This document shows positions 23,152 to 34,893 of a stretch of DNA of 64,000 nt, in pieces. Origin of the DNA: Syngnathus acus (Eukaryota > Chordata > Actinopteri > Syngnathiformes > Syngnathidae); contig NC_051088.1 of assembly GCF_901709675.1 (NCBI RefSeq), positions 496,001 through 560,000 on the forward strand. Direction: 5' to 3'. Made by a program: the position numbers and the translations under genes. Numbering within the stretch: the stretch's first letter is position 1; the number at the start of each line of letters is the position of its first letter. The notes under the pieces are model-generated. The model was not told the DNA's origin and did no database searches. It was given only the letters and a program-made list of their open reading frames with translations.

Positions 23152-25547
23152 GATTCAAGATTCAAGAGTTTTTTATTCGCCATGTTTGAGCGTGCCAAAC
23201 AAGGAATTTGACTTCGGTAAATCACACCCTCTGCTCAACATTTAGGTGACTAACACTCAGGACATGTGAAAAATGGCAAATATTCTCAAACATCCCCTGA
23301 TCTTAAACTCCCAAAAGGGCAAGGAAAAACTCAAAACTCCAGCTAGGGGAAATGAGAAACCTTGAGAAGAGACCACAGATGGGAAGGTCTCTTATCCAGG
23401 ATGACCAGGCTGCAATGGATGCAGAGAGGACACATAGTACAAACAGTGTAGACAAATTCAAAAAAGGTGTGGAGAGCAGGATGTTATTGCACAGTAATGA
23501 CTCTGAGACTCTAAGAGTGGTGTGAGTTCATCAGAGCAACAGCCTGGGGGAAGAAGCTGTCTCTGTGTCTGCTGGTTTTGGCGTACCGAGCTCTATAACG
23601 CCGTCCAGAGGGGAGTAGTTCAAACAGACTGCAACCAGGGTGAGAAGGGTCTGTAGAGATGTTCCTTGCACGTTTCCTGGTCCTGGACAGGTACAAGTCT
23701 TGGATAGATGGGAGGTTGATTCCAATGATCTTTTCTGCAGTCCTGATTGTCCGTTGCAGTCTGTGCTTGTCTTGTTTGGAGGCCGATCCAAACCAGACAG
23801 TGATGGAGGTGCAGAGGACAGACTGGATGATGGCAGTGTAGAAGGTCTTCAGAAGCTCTCGCGGCAGGTTGAACTTCTTGAGCTGTCTCAGGAAGTACAG
23901 CCTCTGCTGGGCCTTCTTCCGGACAGAGTCTATGTGGCCGGTCCATTTCAGGTCCTGAGAGATTGTGGTTCCCAGGAACTTGAAGGTGTCTGTGGAGAGA
24001 ATAGTATTACTGCGGATAGTGAGGGGTAAAAGTGGTGAAGGGTCACGCCTGAAGTCCACTGTCATCTCCACGGTCTTGAGCGGGTTCAGCTCCAGGCTGT
24101 TTTGGCTGCACCAGTGGACCAGCCGCTCCACCTCCTGTCTGTACGCAGTCTCATCACCGTCCTGGATCAGTCCGATGAGAGTGGTGTCGTCTGCATACTT
24201 CAGGAGCTTCACAGGAGAGTCACCTGAGGAGAAATCGTTGGTGTAGAGAGAGAAGAGCAGTGGGGAGAGGACGCACCCCTGAGGGGCTCCAGTATTGGTG
24301 GTCCGGGTGTCAGATATGATGCCCCCCAGCCTCACACGCTGTCTCCTGTTGGTCAGGAAGCTGGTGATCCACTGACCGGTGGAGGCAAGCACCGCAAGCT
24401 GGATGAGCTTGTGTTGGAGGATGTCAGGAGCGATGGTGTTGAACGCCGAGCTGAAGTCCACGAACAGAATCCTGGCGTACGTTCCTGGGGTGTCCAGGTG
24501 GTGCAGGATGTAGTGCAGTCCCATGTTGACCGCATCATCCACTGACCTGTTTGCCCGGTAGGCAAAGTGGAGGGGGTGACATCCTTCAGGTGGTTCAGCA
24601 CTAACCTCTCGAAAGATTTCATGACCACAGATGTCAGTGCGACAGGTCTATAGTCATTCAAACCTGTGATGGCGGGCTTCTTGGCCACTGGAACGATGGT
24701 GGAGCTCTTGAAGCACGAGGGCACCTCACACAGCTCCAGAGAACGGTTGAAGATCCGTGCAAAGGTGGGCGCCAGCTGCTCAGCGCAGATTTTCAAGCAG
24801 GAAGGTGACACGCCGTCTGGGCCCGGTGCCTTCCTGGTCTTTTGTCTCCGGAACATCTGGCGCACTTCCTCCTCGCGGATCTGGAGTGCGGGCACGGCCT
24901 CTGCAAGAGAGAGAGTGGGTGACAACGTTGATAGAGGTGTGGACAGAGCAGTTGTGGGGAGAGGTGAGTATGTAGATTGTGCTGCAGGAAGTCCCGTTGT
25001 GTGGGAGGACCGATCAAACCTGCAGTAGAACCTGTTTAGCTGGTTAGCAAGCCTTGGGCTCTCCACAGGACGGGGGGTTCGTTTCTTGAAGCCCGTGATG
25101 CTCTGCAGACCTTTCCACACTGTTGCGGGATCAGGATTGGCAGGTGTCTCTTCAGGCTCTCCCCGTAACAACTCCTGGCTTTCCTGACCTCTCGGTTCAG
25201 TGTGTTTCTGGTCTGCTTGAACAGGTCGCGCTTGCCGCTCCTGTAGGCCTCCTCCTTGACTTTGCGCAGCCTCCTGAGGTTCGGTGTAAACCAAGGTTTG
25301 TCGTTGTTGTACGTGCAGAAGGTCTTAGTCTGCACACACAGATCCTCACAAAAACTGATGTATGACGTGACAGTGTCAGTGAGTTCATGCAGGTCTGAAG
25401 TTGCAGCTTCGAAAACTCCCCAATCGGTGCAGTCAAAGCAGGCTTGGAGGTCCTGCCTTGACTCCACTGTCCACTTCCTCACAGTCCTCACCACAGGCTT
25501 AGAAGTTTTTAGTTTCTGCCTGTAGGCCGGGATCAGATGAACTAGAC
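23152..25547 (-). mobile_element. Rex1/Babar-type LINE, copy B
   Basis: Second copy of the family at 1-2635, same orientation, with its 3' tail of TCTTGAA repeats at 23150-23170. It runs from the 3' UTR through RT (23511-24990) and linker (25036-25550), where it stops next to a hAT-like terminus. A piece of another fish repeat (23270-23440, containing CCTGATCTTAAACTCCCA) is inserted in the 3' UTR. A 16-bp deletion near 24575 relative to copy A breaks the RT frame. Confidence 0.88.
23511..24542 (-). pseudogene. Rex1-type reverse transcriptase, copy B
   Basis: 343 open codons from motif A to the C-terminus: FVDFSSAFNTI (near 24450), TGAPQGCVLSPLLF, KYADDTTLIGLI (near 24195), KKAQQRLYFLRQLKKF and LPSIQDLYLSR, then SLFELLPSGRRYRARYAKT. 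All three catalytic Asp positions (FVD and YADD) are present. The N-terminal fingers are in another frame because of the deletion upstream, so the protein is not intact. Confidence 0.87.
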
Positions 25548-25550
25548 CAG

Positions 25551-25640
25551 GGGTGGGCAAACTTTTTGACTCGCGGGCCGAACTGGGTTCTAAATTTGGA
25601 CCGGAGGGCCGAACCAGGAGCAGATGGACGTAGTGTTTGT
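25551..25640 (+). mobile_element. hAT-type terminal fragment
   Basis: CAGGGGTGGGCAAACTTTTT at the edge of Rex1 copy B is the typical hAT/Charlie terminal sequence, followed by GCGGGCCGAACTGG. I found no matching right end. Confidence 0.55.
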
Positions 25641-26580
25641 GTGAAGTAATATAAGCGACCTGTAAAGGTCATTGCATAAAAGATTTTGGCCTTTAGTAGG
25701 TAGTAAAGCATGGATATTCCAAACAAGTTTTTTGAAAACAAATGCATTTATTAACAGCATTAAAAAAAAAAAAAATTCACTAAAAAACTGCTATCAGTGA
25801 TTCTCATAAAATACGACACTGTTATTATGAATAACAGTCTCCATCACTTCAGTGCCTGCAGGTCAGATTAATGAAAGATGTTTATCTTATGAGATCACAT
25901 CAAACGGCAAACATTCTGACCAAATATATCATCTTGAAGTATCGGTGAAAGCATACATCCAAATAAAGTAATCAAAACGGCAACACGGTGAGGGGTATCT
26001 GAAAATCAGAGCAGAGTTTTAACTCACAAACACCTGGTAACAGAGGTGAGGGAACGGGAAACACTTCCTTAAAGTAAGCCTTAAGAACTTTACAGGTTAA
26101 GATTAGTCGCAAACAGGTGGTGCATCAATGTCCTTGAGCATCCTGCATTGTTTGAAAATGAGACTGGTCGCTAGTTTCAATCCCTGCTATGTGTACAAAT
26201 CATATTCAAAATACATTTTTTTACAACAAACTTGAGAGCCTCCCCTTCATTTTCAGTGGGAACAGTGTTGTTGGTCTCCCTTTTTTGCTAGTGCGTCATA
26301 GTCTGGAGTAAAATTTGTTGTGGCAATTCTTAGGAGAGATCCGAGGTGTTGGTCCGTTTACCTCGATATGTGACGGGTTGATGTTGATGTGGCTGAACGT
26401 CACGTCGCGTACGTCGAGCCAAATTGGCCACTCTTTTTTAAACACTGTCCACCTTGCTTTTCCTTGGGCGACTCATTTTAATAGAAGGATTCCAGGGGAA
26501 GGTTTGTGGGTGGCTTTAGTGTAAAACTGTATCTGAAAGCTCAGCGCGCGAATTACAAGAATGCTGTCGTCACAGCCCAC
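25640..26580. other. Intron sequence of unknown type
   Basis: No coding blocks were recognised. It may be the interior of the hAT-like element that starts at 25551. Confidence 0.35.
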
Positions 26581-26602
26581 GTTATGTTGAATGCCAAGAA
26601 TG

Positions 26603-27240
26603 AATGCGTAATCTTATACCACAAATGTACTAATTATGCAAAAACGTTAAATGTTTAGAACAAAAAATACTGCACAAATCGTGACATGAATTTGTGTAAT
26701 GAAAAAAAAACACGTGAGTTTCGATCCCATACGCGAAAACAGCTCGTGTTAGGAAACGCTTGCTCTGCCAACTGAGCTAATCAGCTTCCTTCTGCTGAAG
26801 AGGTGGAGTTTGCTTAATGTAATGAATGTTTATGTTGAATGTGCGTAATCTTATACCACAAATGTACCAATTATGCAAAAACATTAAATGTTTCGAACGT
26901 AAAATACTGCACAAATCGTGACATGAATTTGTGTAATAAAAAAACCCACGTGAGTTTCGATCCCACACGCGAACACGCCTCGTATTAGGAAACGCTTGTG
27001 CTACCGACTGAGCTAATCAGGTTCCTGCCGTCAAAGTGGTGGAATGTGTTTAACGTAATGAATGTTTATGTTGAATGCGAAAATGCGTAATCTTATACCA
27101 CAAATGTACTAATTATGCAAAAACGTTAAATGTTTAGAACGAAAAATACTGCACAAATCGTGACATGAATTTGTGTAATAAAAAAAACCACGAGTTTCGA
27201 TCCCACACGCGAAAACGGCTCGTTAGGAAAGGATGTCAAA
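26603..27240 (-). repeat. Tandem array with a tRNA-like module, about 240-bp period
   Basis: Three units start near 26606, 26843 and 27085 (periods 237 and 242). On the minus strand the first two carry TTAGCTCAGTTGGCAGAGC-like A-box sequence (26783-26760; the second unit is changed) followed by GGGATCGAAACTC (B-box-like) at about tRNA spacing. The third unit is cut near 27235. The anticodon arm does not fold cleanly, so these are tRNA-derived repeats and not working tRNA genes. Confidence 0.75.
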
Positions 27241-27299
27241 TTAGTACTAGCTGTTGAAATGTAGATCTAGGCTACAATTACGAAGGCAATATGATGCCC

Positions 27300-27790
27300 T
27301 AAGGGACCTTACTCAGGTGAAATGAGAGTGTGGTATACGTATATATTTAGACACACATGCACACACACACATGCACTACAACTTAGTTTCAGCTCCGTTG
27401 AACAATATTTCTTCATCTCCTTCTTAACACAAATAAAACAAAATGCATCATTTTTAACTGGTCTCATGCTCCCACCACTGCCCCTAAAATATTTTGCGCA
27501 TATGGCATTGAACTCGAGTTTGTAAACTGTAGAATGGAGAGAAGGGCCTTCAGAGTATAGGATAGTGTCATCAGCATAAAGGTGGATCTTTGAACTGCCG
27601 GCATACTTGAGTACATCAGTAATGTAAATAGAGAACAGCGCCGGTGTGTGAACAACATGTGTGTGAACAACATGTGTGTGATGACTGGCCAATACTTGAG
27701 AGCCTCTGCAGGAGGATGGAATGGATGACGGAATCGAAGACCTTGGTCAGGTCGATGAAGGCAGCAACACAAATCTGCTTGGAGTCCAGG
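27300..27790 (-). mobile_element. LINE reverse transcriptase fragment
   Basis: Minus-strand pieces KQICVAAFIDLTKVFDSVIH (motif A, near 27760) and PALFSIYITDVLKYAGSSKI then HLYADDTILYSEG (motif C, near 27565). Motif B is disrupted by the short CACATGTGTGTGAACAA direct repeat at 27645-27685. Confidence 0.75.
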
Positions 27791-27794
27791 GAAG

Positions 27795-28540
27795 TGATAA
27801 GGGGTCGGCAACCTCAAATGTTCAAAGAGCCATATTGGTCCCAAAAAAAAAAAAAAAAAACATATCTGTCTGGAGCCGCAAAAATCTAAAAGCCTTTCAT
27901 AAGGTGGAAATGTTTGCGCACACAGCGCCTCTTGATGCAATATTCAATGGAAAGGAAGCAGATTTCGATCCAATACAAACCCCTTTTGCGACCCTCTCAT
28001 ACTCAGTGCGCCGTCTGTCACGACTGAAATCAGGTGGTCAGTGTGTATCTCTATCATTTAAACACTGCAGCACAGCCTCGCAGATGTTCTCACCCCGTGT
28101 TTGGCCTTTTAGTGGTGTCAATTCGATCATTTCTTCTTGCGGCCCATTAGAGTTCACGCACCTGCATAGTCTGTCTGTTCGATATCGGTCACGTCACACG
28201 ATTCATCACAGGCAATTGAGAAAGCTGGAACTGAATTGATGTCCTTGATTTGCTGATCGGTGATATTGTTTGCCATTTTAATTACCCTTTCCTTCGCTGT
28301 TTTTGCAGAGAGAGGCATGTCTTCAATTTTCTGAATGATCTCGGTTTTGTTTTTGAAGTCCGAAAATAGGCACTCTGATATTTTAATGAATGAATCCTAC
28401 ATGTGCTCGCCATCGGTGAATGGTTTTCCGCGCTTTATTATCTTCCGGGCTGCAACAAAACTTGCAGCAGTAGTAGAGTTTGGAGAGGCAATCCACTTCT
28501 TGAAACTCTTTTTTCGGTCACACTGAGAACATGCCTGGTA
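27795..28540 (-). pseudogene. hAT transposase fragment
   Basis: Minus-strand conceptual translation, with stops and shifts, gives KSFKKWIASPNSTTAASF, GKPFTDGEH, IACDESCDVTDIEQT (DDE region), HTDHLISVVTDGA and HQEALCAQTFPP, in the order found in hAT transposases of the ZBED5/SCAND3-like group. A GGTCGGCAACCT terminal-like sequence lies at 27801. It is heavily decayed. Confidence 0.75.
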
Positions 28541-28834
28541 TGTTAACATATTAAGAGTTATTCAAATAACAATAGCATAAATAACATGCTAACAAGTTTA
28601 CCAAACCATCTGTGTCACTCCAAATCACTAAATCCAATGACATCTTCATTCATTGTGTCACTTTTAAACGACTCCGGTAATTCCGGACGTACAAGGCGCT
28701 TCCTCTTCTACGTCGCTTACGTCAGACTCATTGTCAGTTGCCGTTCCAATTATTCCACAGGGCTAGAATGCCCTCTTGCGGGTTAGTGTGAAAATAACAA
28801 GTGGAATGATATTATGTGTTAATAAGTTCACACA

Positions 28835-28914
28835 CAAGTCGATCCTGAGTATAAGTCGCACCCCCGGCCAAAATATGAAAAAAACTTAAAACTTATAGTC
28901 CAGAAAATACGGTA
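28835..28914 (-). mobile_element. Solitary pogo-type terminus
   Basis: CTTATAGTCCAGAAAATACG at 28893-28912, next to TA, is one end of the same terminal-repeat family as the elements at 36422 and 42558, preceded by the GTATAAGTCGCACC subterminal motif. The other end was not found. Confidence 0.6.
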
Positions 28915-29156
28915 AGCTCTGATAATTGTGGGTAGGGCATTCCAAAGCCCGGGAGCCCGAATAGAAAATGCTCTTGTGCCTGCAGACGTCTTTTTGGACC
29001 ACTAAAAGCATTTTGTGAACAAAGGACGTATGGTATAACGAGGTCAACGAGATAAGAAGGCTTGAAGACAATTAATATGTTATAGGTTAGTGTTAGGGTT
29101 GACAAATTATTGTGATCATATGATTATGTTGGAATGTAGATTAGAATCATTAACGT

Positions 29157-29545
29157 TGTGAAAACATTTCACCTTTCCTTGACTCTGGAAGGTTTCCACA
29201 TTCAGTTGTTGAAACTTTCCAAATGATGTTGAAACAGTCTTGCTTAGTTAGTTATCTAAAATGCTCCACTAGTTTCTGTTTCCACAACCTTGTAAAACAA
29301 AGAGCTAAGACCCTCTGCACTGATTAACCAGGTTGCAGAGGTGACCCCTGAAACCTGTTCACTGTCACCCCACCCTGTTTTCTCTCAATAAATATTCCCT
29401 TGCAAGAGGCCTAAGTCAGACTGCTTTCAAGCACCTCTGTACCACAGGGTGCTGATGGCTTCTCCGCTTGCAAGCGTAAAATGGCCAAACTGTCTCACGT
29501 GTGGTTCTTGTAAAGAAGTTAGAGCAAGCACCACTATAACAGTTA
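29157..29545 (+). repeat. Probable solo LTR
   Basis: About 390 bp that starts near TGTGAAAAC, has AATAAA followed by TATTCCCTTGCAAGAGG (near 29386) and ends near CTATAACA. The last 200 bases match, in reverse complement, the LTR relic at 59581-59770. No primer site follows. The exact ends are uncertain. Confidence 0.6.
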
Positions 29546-29844
29546 ATAACAGAACTGTGACGTCACATCTCAAGTGGACCGGGAGTCTATGCAAGATGGC
29601 TAGTATCGGGGTAATACGATCAAAATGTATTATCCTTGTGAGCAGGCGAGCTGCAGCATTTTGTACTTACTGTAAACTTTTAATACTAGACATAGGAAGA
29701 CCAGAAAATAATAAATTCATTTTGTAATACATTCATTTATACTACATTTTTCATTTTCAACAGCATGTATAATTGTGTCATTTATATAACAATGAAAACT
29801 AATGTTGTATTTAGAAGTCGCGTTGCCATGGACTACTCGGTCGG

Positions 29845-30290
29845 TGGGTCAAGTCAAATTTATTTATATAGCCCTAAATCACAGACTAGTCTCAAAATTA
29901 TTTTCAACGTCCCCTGATCTTAAACTCCCAGGAGGGCAAGGAAAAACTGAAAATAAACCTACTGGGAAAATTGAGAAACCTTGAGAAGGGACCACAGATG
30001 GGAGGATACCCCTTCCAGGATGACCAGGCTGCAATGGATGCAGAGAGGGCACATAGAACACATAATATAAAACAATCCAAAGAAAAAGTGGATGTCCATA
30101 TTCATAGTGAAGAGCTGCACGAAGGTGCCCTAAATTGTCCTGGCAGTGTCTTCGAGGGTGGCAATCCGCCTCAGATCCCTCATCCCTCGACAATAAATCC
30201 AGACAGCCATTTTCCATTTGGGTGTTACCTTGGGGGTGAGGACAGAGAACATAAATTTCAGCTGAATAGGCCGACACATGTTGATTAAAG
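29845..30290 (+). repeat. Common fish interspersed repeat
   Basis: A family that also occurs at 23270-23440 and 62216-62490. It starts at a TTTATTTATATAGCCCTAAA phrase and contains CCTGATCTTAAACTCCCAG and CAGGCTGCAATGGATGCAGA. I do not know its class. Confidence 0.65.
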
Positions 30291-30614
30291 GCCATAGTAT
30301 ACAAATGTGTCTTTAGTCGTGTCTTAAATGTTTCTACTTCTATCAATTCTGATATGTATCGGAACGGCATTCCAAAGCCTAAGGTGGGTCCTCTCTGAGA
30401 GGTAAAAACTAAACCAGGAGAGTGCTAACCCCAAAATATCAACTCGTGTTTCAGTAGCATGCTTTAACTGCTGTTGTTGTTTTTTGAGGTTCTCAAAAAT
30501 AAAGTTCTTGGGAAAAATTATATATAAATATAATCTATAAAATAAATATTGGTTGAAAATAGCCCTTTTTGTAACTCAAAAAATGTCACAAAAATAGCTC
30601 TTTGAGTCACTCAC

Positions 30615-31757
30615 TAAACAGTAGAATTTGAACAGTGTTTGGGGTTGTTGTCTTGTTGAAGTACCCGGCCCCTGGGCAACTTCAACTTCGTCACTGATTG
30701 TTGAACATTGTTCGCAAGAATCAGCTGATAGTGACTGGAATCCTTGCGACCTTCAAGTTTAACAAGATTGCCAGTACCTGCACTGGCCACCCATCCCCGC
30801 AGCATGATGTAACCACCACCAAATTTGACTGTGGGTAGCAAGTGTTTGTCCTGGAATGCTGTGTTCTTCTTCCGCCATGTATACCACCCCTTGTTATGTC
30901 CAAATAACTACATTTTAGTTTCATTAGTCCACAACACCTTATTCCAAAATGAAACTGGCTTGTCCAAATGTGCTTCAGCATACTTCAAGTGACTCTGTTT
31001 GTGGCATGTGTACAGAAAAGGCTTCTGCCGCATTACTCTCCTATACAGCATCTCCTTGTGCAAAGTGCGCTGAATAGTTGAGCAATGCACAGTGTCATCG
31101 TCTGCAGTAAGATCAAGTTGTAGGTCTTTGGAGTTGCTCTGTGGATTGACTTTGACTGTTCTCACCATCCTTCGCCTCTGCTTATCTGAGATTTTTCTTG
31201 GCCTGCCACTCCGGGCCTTAACTAGAACTGTGCCTGTGGTCTTCTATTTCCTCACTATGTTCCTCACAGTGCAAAGTGACTGCTGAAATCTCTGAGCTAG
31301 CTTTTTGTATCCTTCCCCTAAACTATGATGTTGAACAATCTGTTATTTTGAGGCTCCCATGTTGCCACTCTTCAGAGAAGATGCAAAAAGAAGAACAACT
31401 TGCAAGTGGCCACCTTAAATACCCGTAACTGGAGATGTTTTGTAAAGAAGAATGGTCAAAATATCTTCAACCAGAATCCAGACTCTCATTGGAAGCTATC
31501 GGAAGCGTTTCGAGGCTGTTATTTCTGCAAAAGGATTTTTCTGTTGGGGTGCCCAAGTTTATGCATCTGCCTACTTTTGTTCAAGTAATGATTGCACACT
31601 TTCTGTAAATCCTATAAACTTCATTTCTCTTCTCAAATATCACTGTGTTGGTCTGCTATATGATATATTTAACTGAAATTGCTGATCCGAACAACCAATG
31701 ACTTGTAAAGGAAAATCATGAAAATGATCAGGGGTGCCCAAACTTTTGCATACGACT
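30615..31757 (-). mobile_element. Tc1-like DNA transposon, decayed, one end retained
   Basis: The right end reads, on the minus strand, CAGTCGTATGCAAAAGTTTG next to TA near 31757, a terminal type common in Tc1-like elements. Transposase pieces follow: HTH remnants (31092-31286), KVNPQSNSKDLQLDL and VLWTNETKM (about 30915; WSDETK in relatives, so catalytic Asp changed to Asn), then FGGGYIMLRGWVASAGTGNL and LQQDNNPKH (about 30650). The element stops near 30615 without the third acidic residue or left end. Confidence 0.82.
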
Positions 31758-32147
31758 GTATATACCTATATATATATTTATTTATTTATTTTTGGGGGGG
31801 GTTAAAAATCTGAATCGACAATCGTTAGGAACTGGAATCAAATTGAAGAGCCACAATCATCAATTTCAAAATCACACAGCTAACTGGACATAACTAATTA
31901 AGTGTTAATCCTGCCGTAGTAAAACTATGCAGTTGACTTCAGAACAATGTCTTAACATGTACTAAAAGCATATTAGGTAAACAGGTAGCCAGATGCTGTA
32001 CGTGCCAAAACAACTACTTCTAGGGGATTGGAAGGTGTTATTAGTTTTACATTTCACACTGAAGTTTAATTTAAATATTTTTTTTAATCTATAAAAGATA
32101 AAAATGTCACGCCTTCAACAATTTTTGTTGACTTTGTTTGATTGCAG

Positions 32148-32229
32148 ACGGCGGGTGCCTAAAGATGTGGCCCCTGTTGAAATCCCCACGCAGCATATGG
32201 AAATCGACGACTATGTAGATGAAGATGAG
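32148..32229 (+). CDS. itpr3: itpr3-like exon C
   Basis: 82-bp exon between acceptor ATTGCAG (32141-32147) and donor GTAATA (32230). Its first base completes the codon split from exon B, then it reads RRVPKDVAPVEIPTQHMEID and DYVDEDE, ending in phase 0. This acidic segment is the less conserved stretch before the VWL(T/V)W motif of the receptor. Only the phase and place, not sequence identity, make the assignment firm. It lies just upstream of Rex3 copy 2. Confidence 0.85.
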
Positions 32230-32416
32230 GTAATAAAGGTTTTCCTAAACAAATTTATTTTTCAATCAATGAATGTCTTTAATCACAGACACTTTAATCA
32301 TCCATCCATGGATAGATGGATATCCATCTTCTTCCGCTTATCCGGGATCGGGTCGCGGGGGCAGCAGCTTTAGGATGAACTCCCAGACTTCCCTCTCCCC
32401 AGCCACTTTGTCCAGC

Positions 32417-33502
32417 TCATCCTGGGGGATCCCAAGCCGTTACCAGGCCACCTGAGAGACATAGTCTCTCCAGCGCGTCCTGGGTTGTCCACGGGGTCTC
32501 CTGCCGGTAGGACATGCCCGGAACACCTCCCCAGGGAGGCCGTCTACGAGGCATCCTGATGAGATGCTCGAGCCACCTCATCTGGCTCCTCTCAACGTGG
32601 AGGAGCAGCGGCTCTACTCCGAGTCTCTCCCGGATGACCGAGCTTCTCACCCTGTCTCTAAGGGAGAGCCCGGACACCCTACGGAGAAAACTCATTTCGG
32701 CCGCTTGTATCCAGGATCTCGTTCTTTCGGTCACGACCCATAGCTCGTGACCATAGGTGAGGGTAGGAGCGTAGATCGACCGGTAAATTGAGAGCTTTGA
32801 CTTTTGGCTCAGCACTCTTTTCACCACGACGGACCGGTACGCTGCACCGATCCGCATGTCGATCTCACGCTCCATCCTGCCCTCACTCGTGAACAAGACC
32901 CCAAGATACTTGAACTCCTCCACTTGGTGCAGGATCTCATCCCCGATCCGGAGAGGGCATTCCACTGTTTTCCGACCAAGGTCCATGGACTCAGATTTGG
33001 AGGTGCTGGCCCTCATCCCAACCGCTCCACACTCGGCTGCGAACCGCTCCAGTGAAAGGTGGAGATCACGGCTTGAAGAAGCCAACAGTACCACGTCGTC
33101 TGTAAAAAGCAGAGACGCAATGCTGAGGTCCCCAGACCGGAAACCCTCAACGCCTCGGCTGCGCCTAGAAATTCTGTCCATAAAAGTTATGAACAGAACC
33201 GGTGACAAAGGGCAGCCTTTCCGGAGTCCAACCCTCACTGGGAACGAATCCGACTTACTGCCGGAAATGCGGACCAAACTCTGGCATCGATGATACTCGC
33301 CAAACTCCTTCCACGCCCGGGTGTTTCCCTCAGCAACCGCCAAAGCCACGTTCCGCTTGGCCATCCGGTACCTGTTGGCTGCCTCCGGAGTCCCACAGGC
33401 CAAAACAGGCCAATCGGACTCCTTCTTCAGCTTGACGGCATCCCTTACCGCCGGTGTCCACCAGCGGGTTCGGGGATTGCCGCCACGACAGTCACCGACC
33501 AC
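32417..33502 (-). pseudogene. Rex3 pol fragment with in-frame RT deletion
   Basis: 361 open codons cross the deletion: linker (TRWWTPAVRDAVKLK), then WKEFGE joined to YHRCQSLVRISGSK, motif B (GLRKGCPLSPVLF), motif C as FTDDVVLLASS and a long C-terminus (RRVSGLSLRDRVRSSVIRE). Motif A and fingers are absent and motif C has Ala changed to Thr, so it is inactive. Confidence 0.85.
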
Positions 33503-33555
33503 CTTACGGCCACAGCTGCGGCAGCTGCCTCAACAATGGAGGCACGGAACATGGT

Positions 33556-34393
33556 TCACTTGGACTCAATGTCCCCCGCCTCCTCCGGGACGTGGGAAAA
33601 GCTATGCCGGAGGTGGGAGTTGAAGCTCTTCCTGACAGGGGATTCTGCCAGACATTCCCAGCAGACCCTCACAGTACGTTTGGGTCTGCCAGGTCGGACC
33701 GGCATCTTCCCCCACCATCGGAGCCAACCCATGACCAGGTGGTGATCAGTTGACAGCTCCGCCCCTCTCTTCACCCGAGTGTCCAAAACATGCGGCCGCA
33801 AATCCGATGACACGACTACAAAGTCGATCATCGAACTGCGGCCTAGGGTGTCCTGATGCCAGGTGCACACATTAACACCCTTGTGTTTGAACATGGTGTT
33901 CATTATTGACAATCCGTGTCGAGCACAGTTGTCCAACAATAGCACACCGCTCGGGTTCAGATCAGGGGGGCCGTTCCTCCCAAGCACGCCCTTCCAGGTC
34001 TCACTGTCATTGCCCACGTGAGCACTGAAGTCACCCAGGAGAACGATGGAGTTCCCTGAAGGAGGGCTCTCCAGCACTTCCTCTAAGGACCCCAAAAAGG
34101 GTGGGTACTCTGAGCTGCTGTTCGGTGCATAGGCACAAAACAACATTCAGGAACCGTCCTCCCACCCAAAGGCGGAGAGAGGCTACCCTCTCGTTCACTG
34201 GGGTGAACCCCAATGTGCAGCCGCCCAGCCGGGGGGCAATAAGTAGGCCCACACCTGCTCGACGCCTCTTACCGTGGGCAACTCCAGAGTGGAAGAGAGT
34301 CCAGCCCCTCTCGAGAGGGCTTGCACCGGAACCCAAACTGTGTGTGGAGGCAAGTCCGACTATGTCTAGTCGGAACTTTTCTGCCTCGCACAC
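33556..34393 (-). pseudogene. Rex3 endonuclease relic, copy 2
   Basis: Two overlapping frames give the endonuclease: EKFRLDIVGLASTHSLGSG (near 34380), GVGLLIAPRLGGCTLGFTPV, then after a shift [20 protein letters not shown] (near 34050), [12 protein letters not shown] and TDHHLVM. In copy 1 the catalytic stretch reads GDFNAH; here Asn is replaced by Ser. Confidence 0.82.
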
Positions 34394-34893
34394 CAGCTCG
34401 GGCTCCTTTCCAGCCAGAGAGGTGACATTTCATGTCCCAAGAGCCAGCTTCTGCAGCCAGGGATCGGACCGACAAGGTTCCCGCCCTTGGCCACCGCCTA
34501 GCTCACTACGCACCCGACCCCTTTGGCCCCTCCCACAGGGGGTGAGCCCCTGGGAAGGGGGACCCACGTTTCCTTTTTGGGCTGTGCCATTGGCGAAGGC
34601 CCGGCTACTTAGAGCCCCACCTCCAGGCCTGGTAATTTAAGATTAATCATAGAATTTTTAATTCTTAGGTGTCGATGGGAAATACCCCAAGGAGATTTAT
34701 GAGTTATGAGACTTATAAGACACTCTGTAACCCTACTTCGTCTTCCTTAATTTTTCATTTTAAAAATGGGTCTTCAACCAGTGTTTAAAATGGACATAGA
34801 GAAGGCTTGCAATGAATCTACAAAATAGAAATTTTAAAAATAATAAAAATATTAGAATCCACTAATAGCTCAACTACAACGGTAGGTCTTGAA

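Larger units (their letters stand above)
32302..34642 (-). mobile_element. Rex3 (RTE clade) LINE, copy 2, internally deleted
   Basis: Same family and strand as the 3186-6469 element. A possible duplication TTAATCAT lies at 32294-32301 and 34643-34650. The 5' end is cut at the equivalent of about 6244 in copy 1. At 33295 the linker joins directly to late RT sequence; about 770 bases present in copy 1 (roughly 4165-4937), covering fingers and motif A, are missing. Confidence 0.9.

Noticed and set aside
26711-26790. Functional tRNA gene on the minus strand
   Set aside because: A- and B-box-like motifs are present, but the anticodon stem and acceptor pairing do not close; called a tRNA-derived repeat.
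32104-32373. 89-codon plus reading through exon C as a small gene
   Set aside because: It continues through the splice donor at 32230 into intron and Rex3 sequence; only 32148-32229 fits the receptor by phase.
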